From Anaerolineae bacterium (lineage in GTDB: Bacteria > Chloroflexota > Anaerolineae > Aggregatilineales > UBA2796), in NCBI GenBank assembly GCA_019637555.1, contig JAHBVK010000058.1, positions 1-36,965 on the forward strand: 36,965 nucleotides of DNA. The letters are read 5' to 3'. Within the stretch, counting starts at the first letter, position 1. Each line of letters begins with the position of its first letter. The notes beneath the pieces are model-generated. The model was not told where the DNA came from and ran no database searches. It saw only the letters and a list, made by a program, of their open reading frames with translations. Shown here in pieces: positions 1-7,747 of this stretch. Both the position numbers and the translations under genes were made by a program.

Positions 1-738
1 GTCTACGTGCCTGCGGGCTGCTTCCTGATGGGTAGTCCGGAGAGCGATCAGGATGCCAAGGAGAATGAGAAACCGCAGCATAATGTCTGTCTTACGCACG
101 CCTACTGGATCGGTAAGTATGAAGTGACCAATGAGGAGTATCAGCAGTTTGTGGATGCTGGTGGCTATAGCAATCGGGACTATTGGTCGGAAGCTGGTTG
201 GGCGTGGAAGGCAGGACGCATGGCTCCGATCATCTATCCAGAGCAAGCCAGCGATCCCATGCAGCCACGGGTGGGTATTACGTGGTATGAGGCGGAAGCA
301 TTCGCCAAGTGGGCGGGCGGACGCTTGCCGACGGAAGCAGAATGGGAATATGCCGCACGCGGTCCACAGGCACGGCTCTATCCGTGGGGCAGCCAATACC
401 GGATCGGGGTGGCGAACATCAACGAAAGCAGTGTGGGCGGGGCATATCTGGATAGGTCTACTACCGTAGGTAGTTATCCCGGTGGTGTGAGCTGGGTGGG
501 TGCTCACGACATGGCGGGTAATGTTTGGGAGTGGTGCGCGGATTCGTACGATGAACATTACTACAGTCAACAGATTCGCGATGATCCTGTAGGTGCGGAG
601 AGCGGCGACGAACATTCCTTACGCGGCGGATCGTGGATCAGTTCCCCTGCTGGCGTCCGTGCCGCAGTCCGTTCGCGCGGTCTGCCAGATTATCAGTTCC
701 GCTATAACGGGATGCGGATCGTGGTGCCTGTGGAGTGA
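1..738 (+). CDS. SUMF1/FGE-fold (formylglycine-generating enzyme-like) protein, 5' end outside window
   Basis: The frame is open to the left edge of the window, so the N-terminus is missing. A GTG at position 7 lies inside the domain (VPAGCFLMGS) and is not a convincing start. The visible part covers a SUMF1-type domain: the opening PAGCFLMGS motif, WIGKYEVTNEEY, the RLPTEAEWEYAARG signature, DMAGNVWEWCADSY and a closing LRGGSW. In true formylglycine-generating enzymes the segment after RGGS carries the catalytic cysteine pair. Here it reads WISSPAGVRAAVRS with no cysteine. I therefore infer a SUMF1-fold protein that does not make formylglycine, such as a ligand-binding or EgtB-like relative, possibly the C-terminal domain of a larger multidomain protein. 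It is convergent with the downstream pirin gene. Confidence 0.88.
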   Translation, partial: VYVPAGCFLMGSPESDQDAKENEKPQHNVCLTHAYWIGKYEVTNEEYQQFVDAGGYSNRDYWSEAGWAWKAGRMAPIIYPEQASDPMQPRVGITWYEAEAFAKWAGGRLPTEAEWEYAARGPQARLYPWGSQYRIGVANINESSVGGAYLDRSTTVGSYPGGVSWVGAHDMAGNVWEWCADSYDEHYYSQQIRDDPVGAESGDEHSLRGGSWISSPAGVRAAVRSRGLPDYQFRYNGMRIVVPVE

Positions 739-807
739 GTCGGTAAGTTGGTGAGAGGGCAGGTTTCCAAACCCAAAGGCATCAAGCTAAGGGGGTTAGC
801 CGTCAAC

Positions 808-831
808 GCCGGGAGCTAAAGCAACCCGGCT
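808..831 (-). repeat. Interspersed palindromic repeat, copy 1
   Basis: Read on the minus strand this is AGCCGGGTTGCTTTAGC followed by TCCCGGC. It has the same architecture as the copies at 968-994, 2096-2115 and 2174-2198: two CCGG-type arms around a conserved GCTTTAGC core. Confidence 0.6.
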
Positions 832-967
832 ACACCATCTGACAAGTAAAAGACGGCTAAAGCCGCCTCTGGTTTTGATAACGTTCATCCGTCGGCGTTG
901 GCAGCGGTTACGAACCCACGTCAGTTAGCGCAAGCCGACTTCAGTCGGGTTTAGGGGTATTCCCCTG

Positions 968-994
968 TAGCCGGAGCGCTTTAGCCTCCGGTGT
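968..994 (+). repeat. Interspersed palindromic repeat, copy 2
   Basis: TAGCCGGAGCGCTTTAGC followed by CTCCGGTGT. The CCGGAG and CTCCGG arms are perfect complements around the GCTTTAGC core. It is the closest relative of the copy at 2174-2198. Confidence 0.6.
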
Positions 995-1088
995 CCGAGC
1001 CGTCCCACCGCCAAACGGCTTAGCCTAATGCCTATGGGTTACAAACCTGCCCCTACAGGAACGGATGACTAGATCAGCGACGTTGTAG

Positions 1089-1117
1089 GGGTGGGTTTCT
1101 AAACCCACCCTCTTTTG
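1089..1117. terminator. Palindrome and T-run between convergent genes, likely bidirectional terminator
   Basis: GGGTGGGTTT and AAACCCACCC are perfect inverted arms separated by CT, followed on the plus strand by TCTTTTG. It lies between the converging SUMF1-like and pirin genes, just past the pirin stop, which fits a shared terminator. Related partial copies at 757-778 and 1036-1058 suggest it is also part of a repeat family. Confidence 0.5.
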
Positions 1118-1128
1118 ACCAGCGATCA

Positions 1129-1920
1129 TTACGCCATGAATCGTGGTAGGTAGAAGCTGAGATAATGCAGCGATCCGCCATCGTCCGCGCTCAAGATTGC
1201 CTCCGGCGCATCGGCACGGGCGAGGATCACGTCGTACTGGCGCAGCGCCACATCACCGGACTCGGCATTCAGCTTGCCCGCGCCATCGGTGACGTAGAGG
1301 AACAAATCCTCGTCCTCACGCGGATTGACCAGCGCCGTCGATCCGGTGGGATCGATCACAGTGGCGGTCAGCCGACCTCTGACGTGCGACTCCATTGGTG
1401 ATCCGCCGCCGATCAACTGATAGGTGGTGGCATCCCCGATCCGTGCGGAGGGCAAGCCGCCCTTGCCGATCTGCTGGTAGTGCGGTTCTAGACCGCGATA
1501 TTTAGGATCAGCGATGAACCAGATTTGGATCACCCGCGCCAGTTCGCCCGTGTTGTTCAGTTCCTGATGCTCGATCCAATCGCCGGAGAACATGCGCTGT
1601 AACTCGCCCGCGCCGATGTCGCCCTTGCCACCCGTCGTATCCTCATGCGAGAGCACACCTTCCAGCACCCACGTATAAATCTCCACGCCGCGATGTGGAT
1701 GCCATGTAAAGCCGTTGTAAGGCGCGATCTGCGTCATGTGCGCGGTCAGCATCCCGCTGAGGCGCTGCAAGGGACTCCAGCCACCCACCGCGAAATGCGA
1801 GTGCAGCCAGTGGATTGGGTGCGTGATCGGGAACGACTCCGCTGGAAAGTGTTGCAGGGAGTCGGAACTGACGAAATTGGGCTGAATCGTGGACTCAAAT
1901 AACGTGCCAGTGCGTAACAT
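1129..1920 (-). CDS. Pirin family protein
   Basis: 263 residues, about the usual length for bacterial pirins (bicupin fold). The N-terminal cupin has the family signature HPHRGVEIYTWVLEG. The metal ligands expected from human pirin (two His, then His and Glu) are all present: H74, H76, H118 and E120. The conserved stretch after the metal site (RVIQIWF) is also intact. Family members bind Fe(II). Some bacterial members act as quercetin 2,3-dioxygenases and others bind regulatory partners, so the substrate cannot be told from sequence. The ATG at 1920 gives a normal N-terminus. The gene stands alone on the minus strand, flanked by repeat-rich spacers, with no clear operon partner. Confidence 0.93.
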   Translation of the reverse strand: MLRTGTLFESTIQPNFVSSDSLQHFPAESFPITHPIHWLHSHFAVGGWSPLQRLSGMLTAHMTQIAPYNGFTWHPHRGVEIYTWVLEGVLSHEDTTGGKGDIGAGELQRMFSGDWIEHQELNNTGELARVIQIWFIADPKYRGLEPHYQQIGKGGLPSARIGDATTYQLIGGGSPMESHVRGRLTATVIDPTGSTALVNPREDEDLFLYVTDGAGKLNAESGDVALRQYDVILARADAPEAILSADDGGSLHYLSFYLPRFMA

Positions 1921-1990
1921 TAGATGGTTCTCGCTAAAAGTTACTCTGTGATCAGTTTACTTATAGACGCGCGTGCGTGTCGATTCTTTC

Positions 1991-2017
1991 GTTTACCTCA
2001 CCCCGTCGCTGGGCGAC
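1991..2017 (+). repeat. GTTTACCTCACCCC interspersed repeat, copy A
   Basis: Matches 34912-34938 over 27 bases with 3 mismatches. The shared core is GTTTACCTCACCCC followed by CGCTG and GAC. Both copies lie upstream of minus-strand genes in non-coding DNA. Confidence 0.6.
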
Positions 2018-2095
2018 ACCCCTCCGCGCGCAGAGAGGGGAAGCTAGAGGCTACCAATGTTCAGCAGTGCCGGATTATTTGTTGATCGCTGTTCT

Positions 2096-2115
2096 CGGCG
2101 CTAAAGCACCGGGCT
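2096..2115 (-). repeat. Interspersed palindromic repeat, copy 3
   Basis: On the minus strand it reads AGCCCGGTGCTTTAGCGCC, sharing the CCGG arm and GCTTTAGC core of the family but with a degraded second arm. Confidence 0.5.
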
Positions 2116-2173
2116 GAAACAAGGGCTAACCTCTGTTCAGCGTTTTAGCGCCGTTTACGGTGCTTCGTGCTTA

Positions 2174-2198
2174 TAGCCGGATGCTTTAGCGTCCGGTG
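2174..2198 (+). repeat. Interspersed palindromic repeat, copy 4
   Basis: TAGCCGGATGCTTTAGC followed by GTCCGGTG. CCGGA and TCCGG arms flank GCTTTAGC. It is nearly the same as 968-994. Confidence 0.6.
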
Positions 2199-2375
2199 TG
2201 CGTTGAGCCACCATCCATACCGATCCTATTAACGCTGTTGACGGGGGCGAGGCAAACCAAATTCCAACCGATTTCTACCCATTTCCCCTGTTATTGCCTG
2301 ATACCTGCCTGTTAATGCAGGCTGCCGCCTTATGAATTTCAGGTTCCTTACGCTTCCTTGCACTCGCCTATTTTC

Positions 2376-2404
2376 TGCACACGTAAGTTTTGTGGTGCTA
2401 CAAT
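2376..2404 (+). promoter_or_regulatory. Candidate promoter of the GH13-like gene
   Basis: TGCACA (4 of 6 to TTGACA) at 2376-2381, a 17-bp spacer, then TACAAT (5 of 6 to TATAAT) at 2399-2404. The TGC just before the -10 makes it an extended -10. It lies about 50 bases upstream of the start at 2457. Confidence 0.45.
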
Positions 2405-2456
2405 CCCCACTAAGTAGTCCATAGTTCAACAGTCAATTGAGCAGCGTAGAGCGTAC

Positions 2457-4397
2457 ATGTCCCTAACTGATGTCCTAGAGCGCATTGAGTATTGTCGTCG
2501 TCCCCTCAGCCAACCGTACAGCATTCCGGGTTTGTGGATCGACAGCAAAACCACATCCGCCGCACAGGTTGATCCCTACAGCTTCTATCAGCGCAAGATC
2601 AGCGACATTCTCCATGTCGAGCCGCAGCCCCTGATCGAGGGATCGGGTGGTGGCGAGTGGACGCGCTATGCGGTGATCTACAACCTGTTCCCACGCGTCA
2701 CGGCGGCATGGGATCACGATAACGACGGTTATCTGAGCCAGCAAGCAAGCGTCGATGGCTGGCGCGATACAGGCACGCTGCTCAAGTGCATCGCGCTGCT
2801 GCCGTACATCCGCAACATGGGCTTCAACACGATCCATCTGCTGCCCGTGATGAGCGTGGGACAAGACGGCAAGAAAGGCACACTCGGATCGCCTTACTCG
2901 ACGCGTAATCTCTACCACATTGATCCGAATCTGGATGAACCCGCGCTCGGTCTGACCGCGCCGCAGTTGTTGAACGCCTTCGTAGAGGGCGCTCACCGTT
3001 TGGGAATGCGCGTGACCACCGAGTTTGTACTGCGGATCGCCGCCCGCGATGCCGACTGGGTCAAGGAACATCCCGACTGGTTCTACTGGATTCGCGCCGA
3101 TATTCCAGATCGCGTGGCTGGTAGCAGTGTCAGCAAGACGCTGAACAGTTTCGGTCCGCCGCATCTGTCGCCGGAAGCGGTAGGACAGATCAAGCACAAG
3201 ATCGGCGCGGGCGACTATGACGATCTGCCCGCACCATCGGAGCACTATCAAGCGATGTTCACGCCGCCGCCCGCGCCGCATCAGGTGTATATGGAGGACG
3301 GGCGCTACTTCGGCACGCTGGATGATGGCACCAAGGTGCGCGTGCCCGGTGCGTTCTCCGATTGGCACTTCGAGGATAGCCAACCGCTGTGGTCGGATGC
3401 GACTTACTTCCGCCTGTACACGCATCCTGACTTCAACTACATGGCGTACAATACGCTGCGCATCTATGACAACCGACTGACCGAGCCAGAGTACGTCAAC
3501 GAACCGTTGTGGCAGTCGCTAGTCGGCGTGATCCCGCATTATCAGCACGAGTACAACATCGACGGTGTACTTATCGACATGGGACACGCGCTGCCGATCA
3601 CCTTGAAGCAGCGGATGGTGGCGACGGCGCGGGCGATCAATCCCGATTTCGCTTTCTGGGATGAAAACTTCAGCATTTCGGATGTCAGCCGACGCGAAGG
3701 CTATAACGCGGTGATGGGCTGGTGGATGTTAGGCGCACATCACGGTGACGATCTGCGTAATCTGCTGCGACAACTGGCGCATCAGCCGTTCCCTGTGCAT
3801 TTCTTCGCCGCGCCGGAGAATCACAACACGCCGCGCGCAGCATCACGGCTCGGCGGCACGATCTACTCTCATTATGCACTGGCGATGGCGATGGGGACGC
3901 CGGGGCTGCCGTTCATCCTCAGCGGCTTCGAGTTGGGCGAAACGCAGCCGATGAACACAGGCATGGGCTTCAACCGCGAGGAACTGGATAAGTATCCGGC
4001 GGATAAACTGCCGCTGTTCAGTCAGTGGAGCTTCAACTGGACGCGCCCCGATAATCTGGTCAAGTCGGTGACGGTGGCGCTGGGCATCCGCAAGCGCTAC
4101 GACTGGCTGTTCACCGATCCCGATCCGGCGACGTTCATGATCGGTTACTCGGATAATCCGGCAATCGTGGTCTTTTCGCGGCGCAAAGACGATGCGTGGA
4201 TCACCTTCATCGGCAATGCCGATCCGACGCGGGAACAGCGTGGTCGCGCGGTGCTGAACGTGCGGACCGGTCGCGTGCCGGGCTTGTGGGGAACTGGTGC
4301 GGAGAAGATGGAACTGCGGCGGGAAGTGATCTCGAACGTGACGCTTTCGCCCGCCTACGTGCTGATCATTGACGGCGGCGAGGTGGTGCGGTTGTAG
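2457..4397 (+). CDS. Divergent GH13 (alpha-amylase-fold) protein
   Basis: 646 residues. The GH13 barrel is recognisable: AVIYNLFPR near residue 75, GFNTIHLLPV (beta-3 region), the nucleophile position in GVLIDMGHALP (D374), the acid/base in FWDENFS (E403), a region IV-like PENHNTPR (H456) and a C-terminal beta domain. Two residues nearly invariant in GH13 differ. The Arg two places before the nucleophile is Leu, and the third catalytic Asp in region IV is replaced (Asn457 or Arg460, depending on alignment). It resembles maltosyltransferase/GlgE-like GH13 proteins more than secreted amylases, and has no signal peptide, so it is probably cytoplasmic. Activity is uncertain. The ATG at 2457 has only a weak ribosome binding site. 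The stop lies next to the convergent PIN gene's stop. Confidence 0.85.
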   Translation: MSLTDVLERIEYCRRPLSQPYSIPGLWIDSKTTSAAQVDPYSFYQRKISDILHVEPQPLIEGSGGGEWTRYAVIYNLFPRVTAAWDHDNDGYLSQQASVDGWRDTGTLLKCIALLPYIRNMGFNTIHLLPVMSVGQDGKKGTLGSPYSTRNLYHIDPNLDEPALGLTAPQLLNAFVEGAHRLGMRVTTEFVLRIAARDADWVKEHPDWFYWIRADIPDRVAGSSVSKTLNSFGPPHLSPEAVGQIKHKIGAGDYDDLPAPSEHYQAMFTPPPAPHQVYMEDGRYFGTLDDGTKVRVPGAFSDWHFEDSQPLWSDATYFRLYTHPDFNYMAYNTLRIYDNRLTEPEYVNEPLWQSLVGVIPHYQHEYNIDGVLIDMGHALPITLKQRMVATARAINPDFAFWDENFSISDVSRREGYNAVMGWWMLGAHHGDDLRNLLRQLAHQPFPVHFFAAPENHNTPRAASRLGGTIYSHYALAMAMGTPGLPFILSGFELGETQPMNTGMGFNREELDKYPADKLPLFSQWSFNWTRPDNLVKSVTVALGIRKRYDWLFTDPDPATFMIGYSDNPAIVVFSRRKDDAWITFIGNADPTREQRGRAVLNVRTGRVPGLWGTGAEKMELRREVISNVTLSPAYVLIIDGGEVVRL

Positions 4398-4398
4398 C

Positions 4399-4839
4399 TC
4401 ACTCAGTTTCGTCGAATTGTTCTAAAGCCTGTAGGAAATCTAGGCAGTTAAGGATGCGCGTTTGCTTATAGTTATTTAGGGAAAGCAAATCTTTGTCTTC
4501 TGTCACAATGTAGCTCGCTTCAGCTTCAGCCGATAATAGGAGAAATATATCGTCTTTGGGATCACGAGAGATGGCTTGATCAGTAGTTATCGTCACTTCG
4601 ATAACATTGGTAAAGGCAGCAATAATAGTCCTCATCGTATCATCGGTAAGTTGATTAAATTTCGCCCTTAACTCTGGACGGCTCAACACATCTTCGATTT
4701 CGGCGATGGTTTCTGGGGATGCAAGCAAATCGTAATTGGAACGGAGATCGAAGAACAATCGCGCAGGTAGTGAGCGCCGATTGATAGCAGCACGCAACAC
4801 GACTTGAGTATCAAAGATCGCTTTTGGCTTTTCGCTCAC
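4399..4839 (-). CDS. PIN-domain toxin (COG1569-like), putative RNase of a toxin-antitoxin pair
   Basis: With the GTG start at 4839 the protein is 146 residues and opens VSEKPKAIFDTQVVLRA, the typical start of this PIN family. The upstream ATG at 4887 would add 16 residues and overlap the antitoxin by 77 bases, so I prefer 4839 (29-base overlap). The acidic PIN residues are visible: Asp in IFDTQ, Glu in IAEIEDVLSR, Asp in SRDPKDD and Asp in TEDKDLL. The Asn that usually follows the first Asp (FDTN) is Gln here. PIN toxins are Mg-dependent RNases held inactive by the antitoxin encoded just upstream. The overlap implies translational coupling, and the pair is transcribed leftward. Confidence 0.88.
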   Translation of the reverse strand: MSEKPKAIFDTQVVLRAAINRRSLPARLFFDLRSNYDLLASPETIAEIEDVLSRPELRAKFNQLTDDTMRTIIAAFTNVIEVTITTDQAISRDPKDDIFLLLSAEAEASYIVTEDKDLLSLNNYKQTRILNCLDFLQALEQFDETE

Positions 4840-5068
4840 GTCGAACCTCTGCAATGGCGGCGTCAATGCTTTCGTCGATTTCCGCATCGGTCATCGTGGC
4901 GGCTTCAGCGTGTAGAGGTTTGAGTGCTGTGTCTAGGCGTGCAATATTTTCCTCCGGCACTATCCACCATAATTGTCGGCGGCGCGCCTCCAGATGACGA
5001 TATAGTTCATCCAGTTCTTGCGGCGATAACTCGTCAACCGCTGATTTCAAGGCTTGCATATCAGCCAT
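4811..5068 (-). CDS. Antitoxin-like small protein paired with PIN toxin
   Basis: 85 residues from the ATG at 5068, preceded by AGGAGAG six bases upstream. A GTG at 5071 is an alternative but leaves too little spacing. The protein is mostly charged and probably helical (SPQELDELYRHLEARRRQ, then an acidic TDAEIDESIDAAIAE and a basic tail). I recognise no DNA-binding domain with certainty. The antitoxin role is inferred from size, helix-rich character and the 29-base overlap with the PIN gene. A TATAAT hexamer on the minus strand (5104 down to 5099) overlaps the end of the upstream transporter gene and may serve as the -10, but I see no good -35. Confidence 0.75.
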   Translation of the reverse strand: MADMQALKSAVDELSPQELDELYRHLEARRRQLWWIVPEENIARLDTALKPLHAEAATMTDAEIDESIDAAIAEVRRERKAKSDL

Positions 5069-5099
5069 CACACACTCTCCTAACTTCCCTCATGCTGCA

Positions 5100-6032
5100 T
5101 TATACAGCATTCGCTGGCTGCTTCTCCCGATCCTTGGGCACTTCTAAGCCTTGACTGGATCGCGCGGTCATGGCGGCAGCGACGGTCACCAGTACGATGC
5201 CCAAGATTTCCTGCGGATCCAGTGCTTCCTGCAAAAACAGCCAGCCGATCAGTGTGGCAGCGACTGGTTCCATCGCCAAGATCATGCCGAATACGCGCGG
5301 CTGCAACTGCTTGCTTGCCTGAAATTCCAGCCCGAACGGGATCGCGGAGGAGAGCAGTGCCACCAAGATCGCCAAGCCGATCAGCGCGGGACTGGGAATG
5401 ATCTTGAGCGCACCGGGCAGCCCCACAAATGCCGCCACCACCGCCGCGATGCACATCGACAGCGCCAGCGAGGCATTGCCATTCACCGAAGTGCTGACTC
5501 GCGGCGTGACCACAATATAGGCACCCCACGCTACCGCGGTCAGTACGGCAAGCAGCACGCCCGTCAGATTGAGATCGGTGTTGACAAAGGGTGAGAGCAG
5601 CAGCACGCCAACGCCTGCCAATGCCACCCACAGCAGATCGCTGGCGCGGCGCGATCCGAACACGGCGACGGTCAGCGGTCCGGCGAAGGCGATGGCGACG
5701 GTGATGCCTAGCGGAATGTACTGGATCGCCGCGTAAAAGAGCAGCATGTTCGCCGCAATGATGATCCCGTACAGCAGCATCAACAGCAGTGTGTGCCGCG
5801 AATAACCCCGCAGCGGTGGACGCCACAACAGCACGAAGATCAAGCCGCCGAAGAAGGTGCGTAGAAAGACAGTGCCTGCTGGTCCGGTGGTTTCAAATAA
5901 CTGCTTGGCGAGTGCCGCGCCAAGTTGTACGGAGATGATCGCCATGATCACCAGCAGCCACGGCGGGATCAGACCGAGCAGCGTTGCTAACGCAGATTTC
6001 TTGTTCTGCGTGGAGGGAGAGGTGTTGGTCAT
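5100..6032 (-). CDS. EamA/DMT-superfamily transporter
   Basis: 310 residues with ten hydrophobic segments arranged as two tandem EamA repeats, the standard architecture of 10-TMS drug/metabolite exporters. The first repeat begins LLVIMAIISVQLGAALAKQLF with FLRTFFGGLIF. The second contains GLAILVALLSSAIPFGLEF and FGMILAMEPVAATLIGWLFLQE, the characteristic EPV/A-x-E motif pair. Members export amino acids, purines or other small metabolites, and the substrate cannot be deduced. The C-terminal tail is charged and likely cytoplasmic. It is transcribed in the same direction as the toxin-antitoxin pair downstream but separated by about 30 bases with its own possible -10, so I treat it as independent. 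Confidence 0.93.
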   Translation of the reverse strand: MTNTSPSTQNKKSALATLLGLIPPWLLVIMAIISVQLGAALAKQLFETTGPAGTVFLRTFFGGLIFVLLWRPPLRGYSRHTLLLMLLYGIIIAANMLLFYAAIQYIPLGITVAIAFAGPLTVAVFGSRRASDLLWVALAGVGVLLLSPFVNTDLNLTGVLLAVLTAVAWGAYIVVTPRVSTSVNGNASLALSMCIAAVVAAFVGLPGALKIIPSPALIGLAILVALLSSAIPFGLEFQASKQLQPRVFGMILAMEPVAATLIGWLFLQEALDPQEILGIVLVTVAAAMTARSSQGLEVPKDREKQPANAV

Positions 6033-6158
6033 TCAGGAATCCGTGAAGTGAAAGAAATGATTGAACGTGGAACCTTAGCGCCTAGAAACTCCAAAGAGCC
6101 TACCTTAGCTATCGTCGCAATGCAAAAGTGATTTTATTTAAGATCCGCCGAACCACTA

Positions 6159-6191
6159 TAGACAAAAAACCAAAAGGTAATATAATATAAT
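6159..6191 (+). promoter_or_regulatory. Strong candidate sigma70-type promoter
   Basis: TAGACA at 6159-6164 (5 of 6), a 16-bp spacer, and a perfect TATAAT at 6181-6186, with a second overlapping TATAAT at 6186-6191. The surrounding DNA is strikingly AT-rich. It would drive the HEAGH gene with a leader of about 95 bases. Confidence 0.6.
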
Positions 6192-6287
6192 CTTAGATTA
6201 TCAACTGCCCTACGGCACGGAGTATATATATGGGGAATGGTCACAGATTCTCCACCCCGTTAGCCGCCGTTGAAAAATGGAGAGAAT

Positions 6288-7739
6288 ATGCCGGGAGCCA
6301 TTGACAGTCAGCAGTGGAACAAACGCAAAGAAGCTCTTGATAATATCCTCACTTTGCTAGCTGAAAGGACAGCCCCAAATGCAAATGACTTTGCTGGGAG
6401 AGCTGATCTCCACGAAGTTGTTTTGGCACTGCAACCTTTTGCCAAGGCACATTTTGACTTCTTTATTACTGGTTTTACGCCAGATGATGCCAACAAAACG
6501 CCGCTTCTAATTAACACTATATATCCTCCAGAACACGTACTGCGAGCGGTAGAAACGCGCATTGCTGTTGATACTCGGGTTATCGAACAGATCATCGGGC
6601 AGCGCACGATCTATACAGCAGATACGGAGGGTGGAAGGATTCTCAAAAAGGCGGATCTGATCGCAAGGGAAGTACTGTCTCTGCTATTTCCACGATCAGA
6701 TTCAACAGATGAAAAAGACAGAGCATTAACCGTCCTCTCCTACTTTGAGCGTGTTTCTGTGATCCGTGTGGTTCCGTATGCCAACGTGGCGCTCATTGGT
6801 ATCCCTTATAGCACAATGAAGGTGCCACAAGACTTCTTAGCGATTTGCCACGAAGCTGGTCATTATGCGTACTGGAATAAATTAAATCGAACAGAACGAA
6901 ACGGGCATCATGATGCTGCGTTCGGAAAAGATGAATCGACGGACAAACCTAGGCGACCATGGTTGGATAATTGGGTCGAGGAACTGTTTGCTGATGTTTT
7001 TGGCGCGTATGTTGGCGGAGCAGCAATGGCGCTAGATTGGCAAGACATCCAAGCACTAACCGCACCTACGGAATTACTCAAGGATGATGGCGATCATCCA
7101 ATGCCTTTCGTACGACCCGAAATTTATCTTCATGTGATGGAAAAACAAGGTTTCCCATCAGGGATCATTAGTGCTTTGCGTACTCGTTGGGATAAGTACA
7201 TGACGGAGAAGGGGGCAACTCTAACTCCGGCGCAGCCACTGGATTTGAAGAAGGAATCAAGACCAATTGCTCCTGAACCTCTTGAGGATTCTACGCCATC
7301 AACTGAGGCACAACCCACTTCAGCCGCTGCTCAACAGAGCGCAAGGGTCGCACCTCCGGCAGTGACCAAAACTGAGGCACTGACACAGATCAAAGCCTTC
7401 ATTGATTCACTAGACGAACACTTTAAGGTAAGTGATTCACTTATCCAGCCGTTGTGGACTACAAAAGACACTACACCCATTCCAGCAGCAGGTGAAGATG
7501 ATAGTCGATTCCAGCCAATCTATGAGGTGTTTGAGGATTTCATAGCGGACAACTTCAATCCAGATGCAGAAGTCGTGAAACCAGCCTCTGATGTGATCGT
7601 AGGTAGGGATTGGGAGAAATGGGTTCAAGACATTGAAAAAACTGTAAAGGGTACTAGGACAAACCATTGGTTTGACGTCTTTGTCGCAGAAGGATGGACG
7701 TCCGAAGGACCTTATGGTCAGCCACCATATTTCCCCTAG
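6288..7739 (+). CDS. Putative zinc-dependent (HExxH) protein of unknown family
   Basis: 483 residues from the ATG at 6288, preceded by GGAGAG. A TTG at 6270 would add six residues without a better ribosome binding site. Residues 182-192 read DFLAICHEAGH, a textbook HExxH zinc motif. About 60 residues later WVEELFADVFGAYVGG offers the downstream Glu/Asp pattern (E-x-x-x-D) that supplies the third ligand in gluzincin-type peptidases. After residue 315 comes a Pro/Ala/Ser-rich linker to about 365, then a C-terminal domain I do not recognise. There is no signal peptide or membrane segment. The gene is clearly more AT-rich than its neighbours and tail-to-tail with the NB-ARC regulator. Peptidase activity is inferred from the motif only. 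Confidence 0.75.
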   Translation: MPGAIDSQQWNKRKEALDNILTLLAERTAPNANDFAGRADLHEVVLALQPFAKAHFDFFITGFTPDDANKTPLLINTIYPPEHVLRAVETRIAVDTRVIEQIIGQRTIYTADTEGGRILKKADLIAREVLSLLFPRSDSTDEKDRALTVLSYFERVSVIRVVPYANVALIGIPYSTMKVPQDFLAICHEAGHYAYWNKLNRTERNGHHDAAFGKDESTDKPRRPWLDNWVEELFADVFGAYVGGAAMALDWQDIQALTAPTELLKDDGDHPMPFVRPEIYLHVMEKQGFPSGIISALRTRWDKYMTEKGATLTPAQPLDLKKESRPIAPEPLEDSTPSTEAQPTSAAAQQSARVAPPAVTKTEALTQIKAFIDSLDEHFKVSDSLIQPLWTTKDTTPIPAAGEDDSRFQPIYEVFEDFIADNFNPDAEVVKPASDVIVGRDWEKWVQDIEKTVKGTRTNHWFDVFVAEGWTSEGPYGQPPYFP

Positions 7740-7747
7740 CCAATTGC

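Larger units (their letters stand above)
739..1128. other. Repeat-rich intergenic spacer between convergent genes
   Basis: No credible gene. The spacer is filled with short imperfect palindromes. Two belong to a family built around CCGG-GCTTTAGC-CCGG (808-831 in reverse, 968-994 forward). Others are GGCTAAAGCC (about 853-866), GCCGACTTCAGTCGG (about 933-947) and the AAACCC/GGGTTT palindromes near 757-778, 1036-1058 and 1089-1110. Confidence 0.7.
1921..2375. other. Intergenic spacer with repeats, no gene
   Basis: Divergent spacer between pirin (minus) and the GH13 gene (plus). It holds a GTTTACCTCACCCC repeat at 1991-2017 and two members of the CCGG-GCTTTAGC family (2096-2115, 2174-2198). A 66-codon open frame on the minus strand (2229-2429) has no recognisable content or ribosome binding site, and I do not call it. 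Confidence 0.6.

Noticed and set aside
739..2200. CRISPR array
   Set aside because: The repeats are in mixed orientation, irregularly spaced and divergent, with no uniform spacers and no cas genes.
2229..2429. 66-codon minus-strand frame in the spacer before the GH13 gene
   Set aside because: No ribosome binding site and no recognisable content. The region contains the likely GH13 promoter.
2475..3425. Long open frame on the minus strand inside the GH13 gene
   Set aside because: Its protein is Arg/Val/His-rich with no family pattern. It is the antisense shadow of a well-supported gene with codon-like GC bias.
5080..5826. Arg/Ala/His-rich minus-strand frame overlapping the DMT transporter
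   Set aside because: Out-of-frame shadow of the transporter gene, with no domain or start features.
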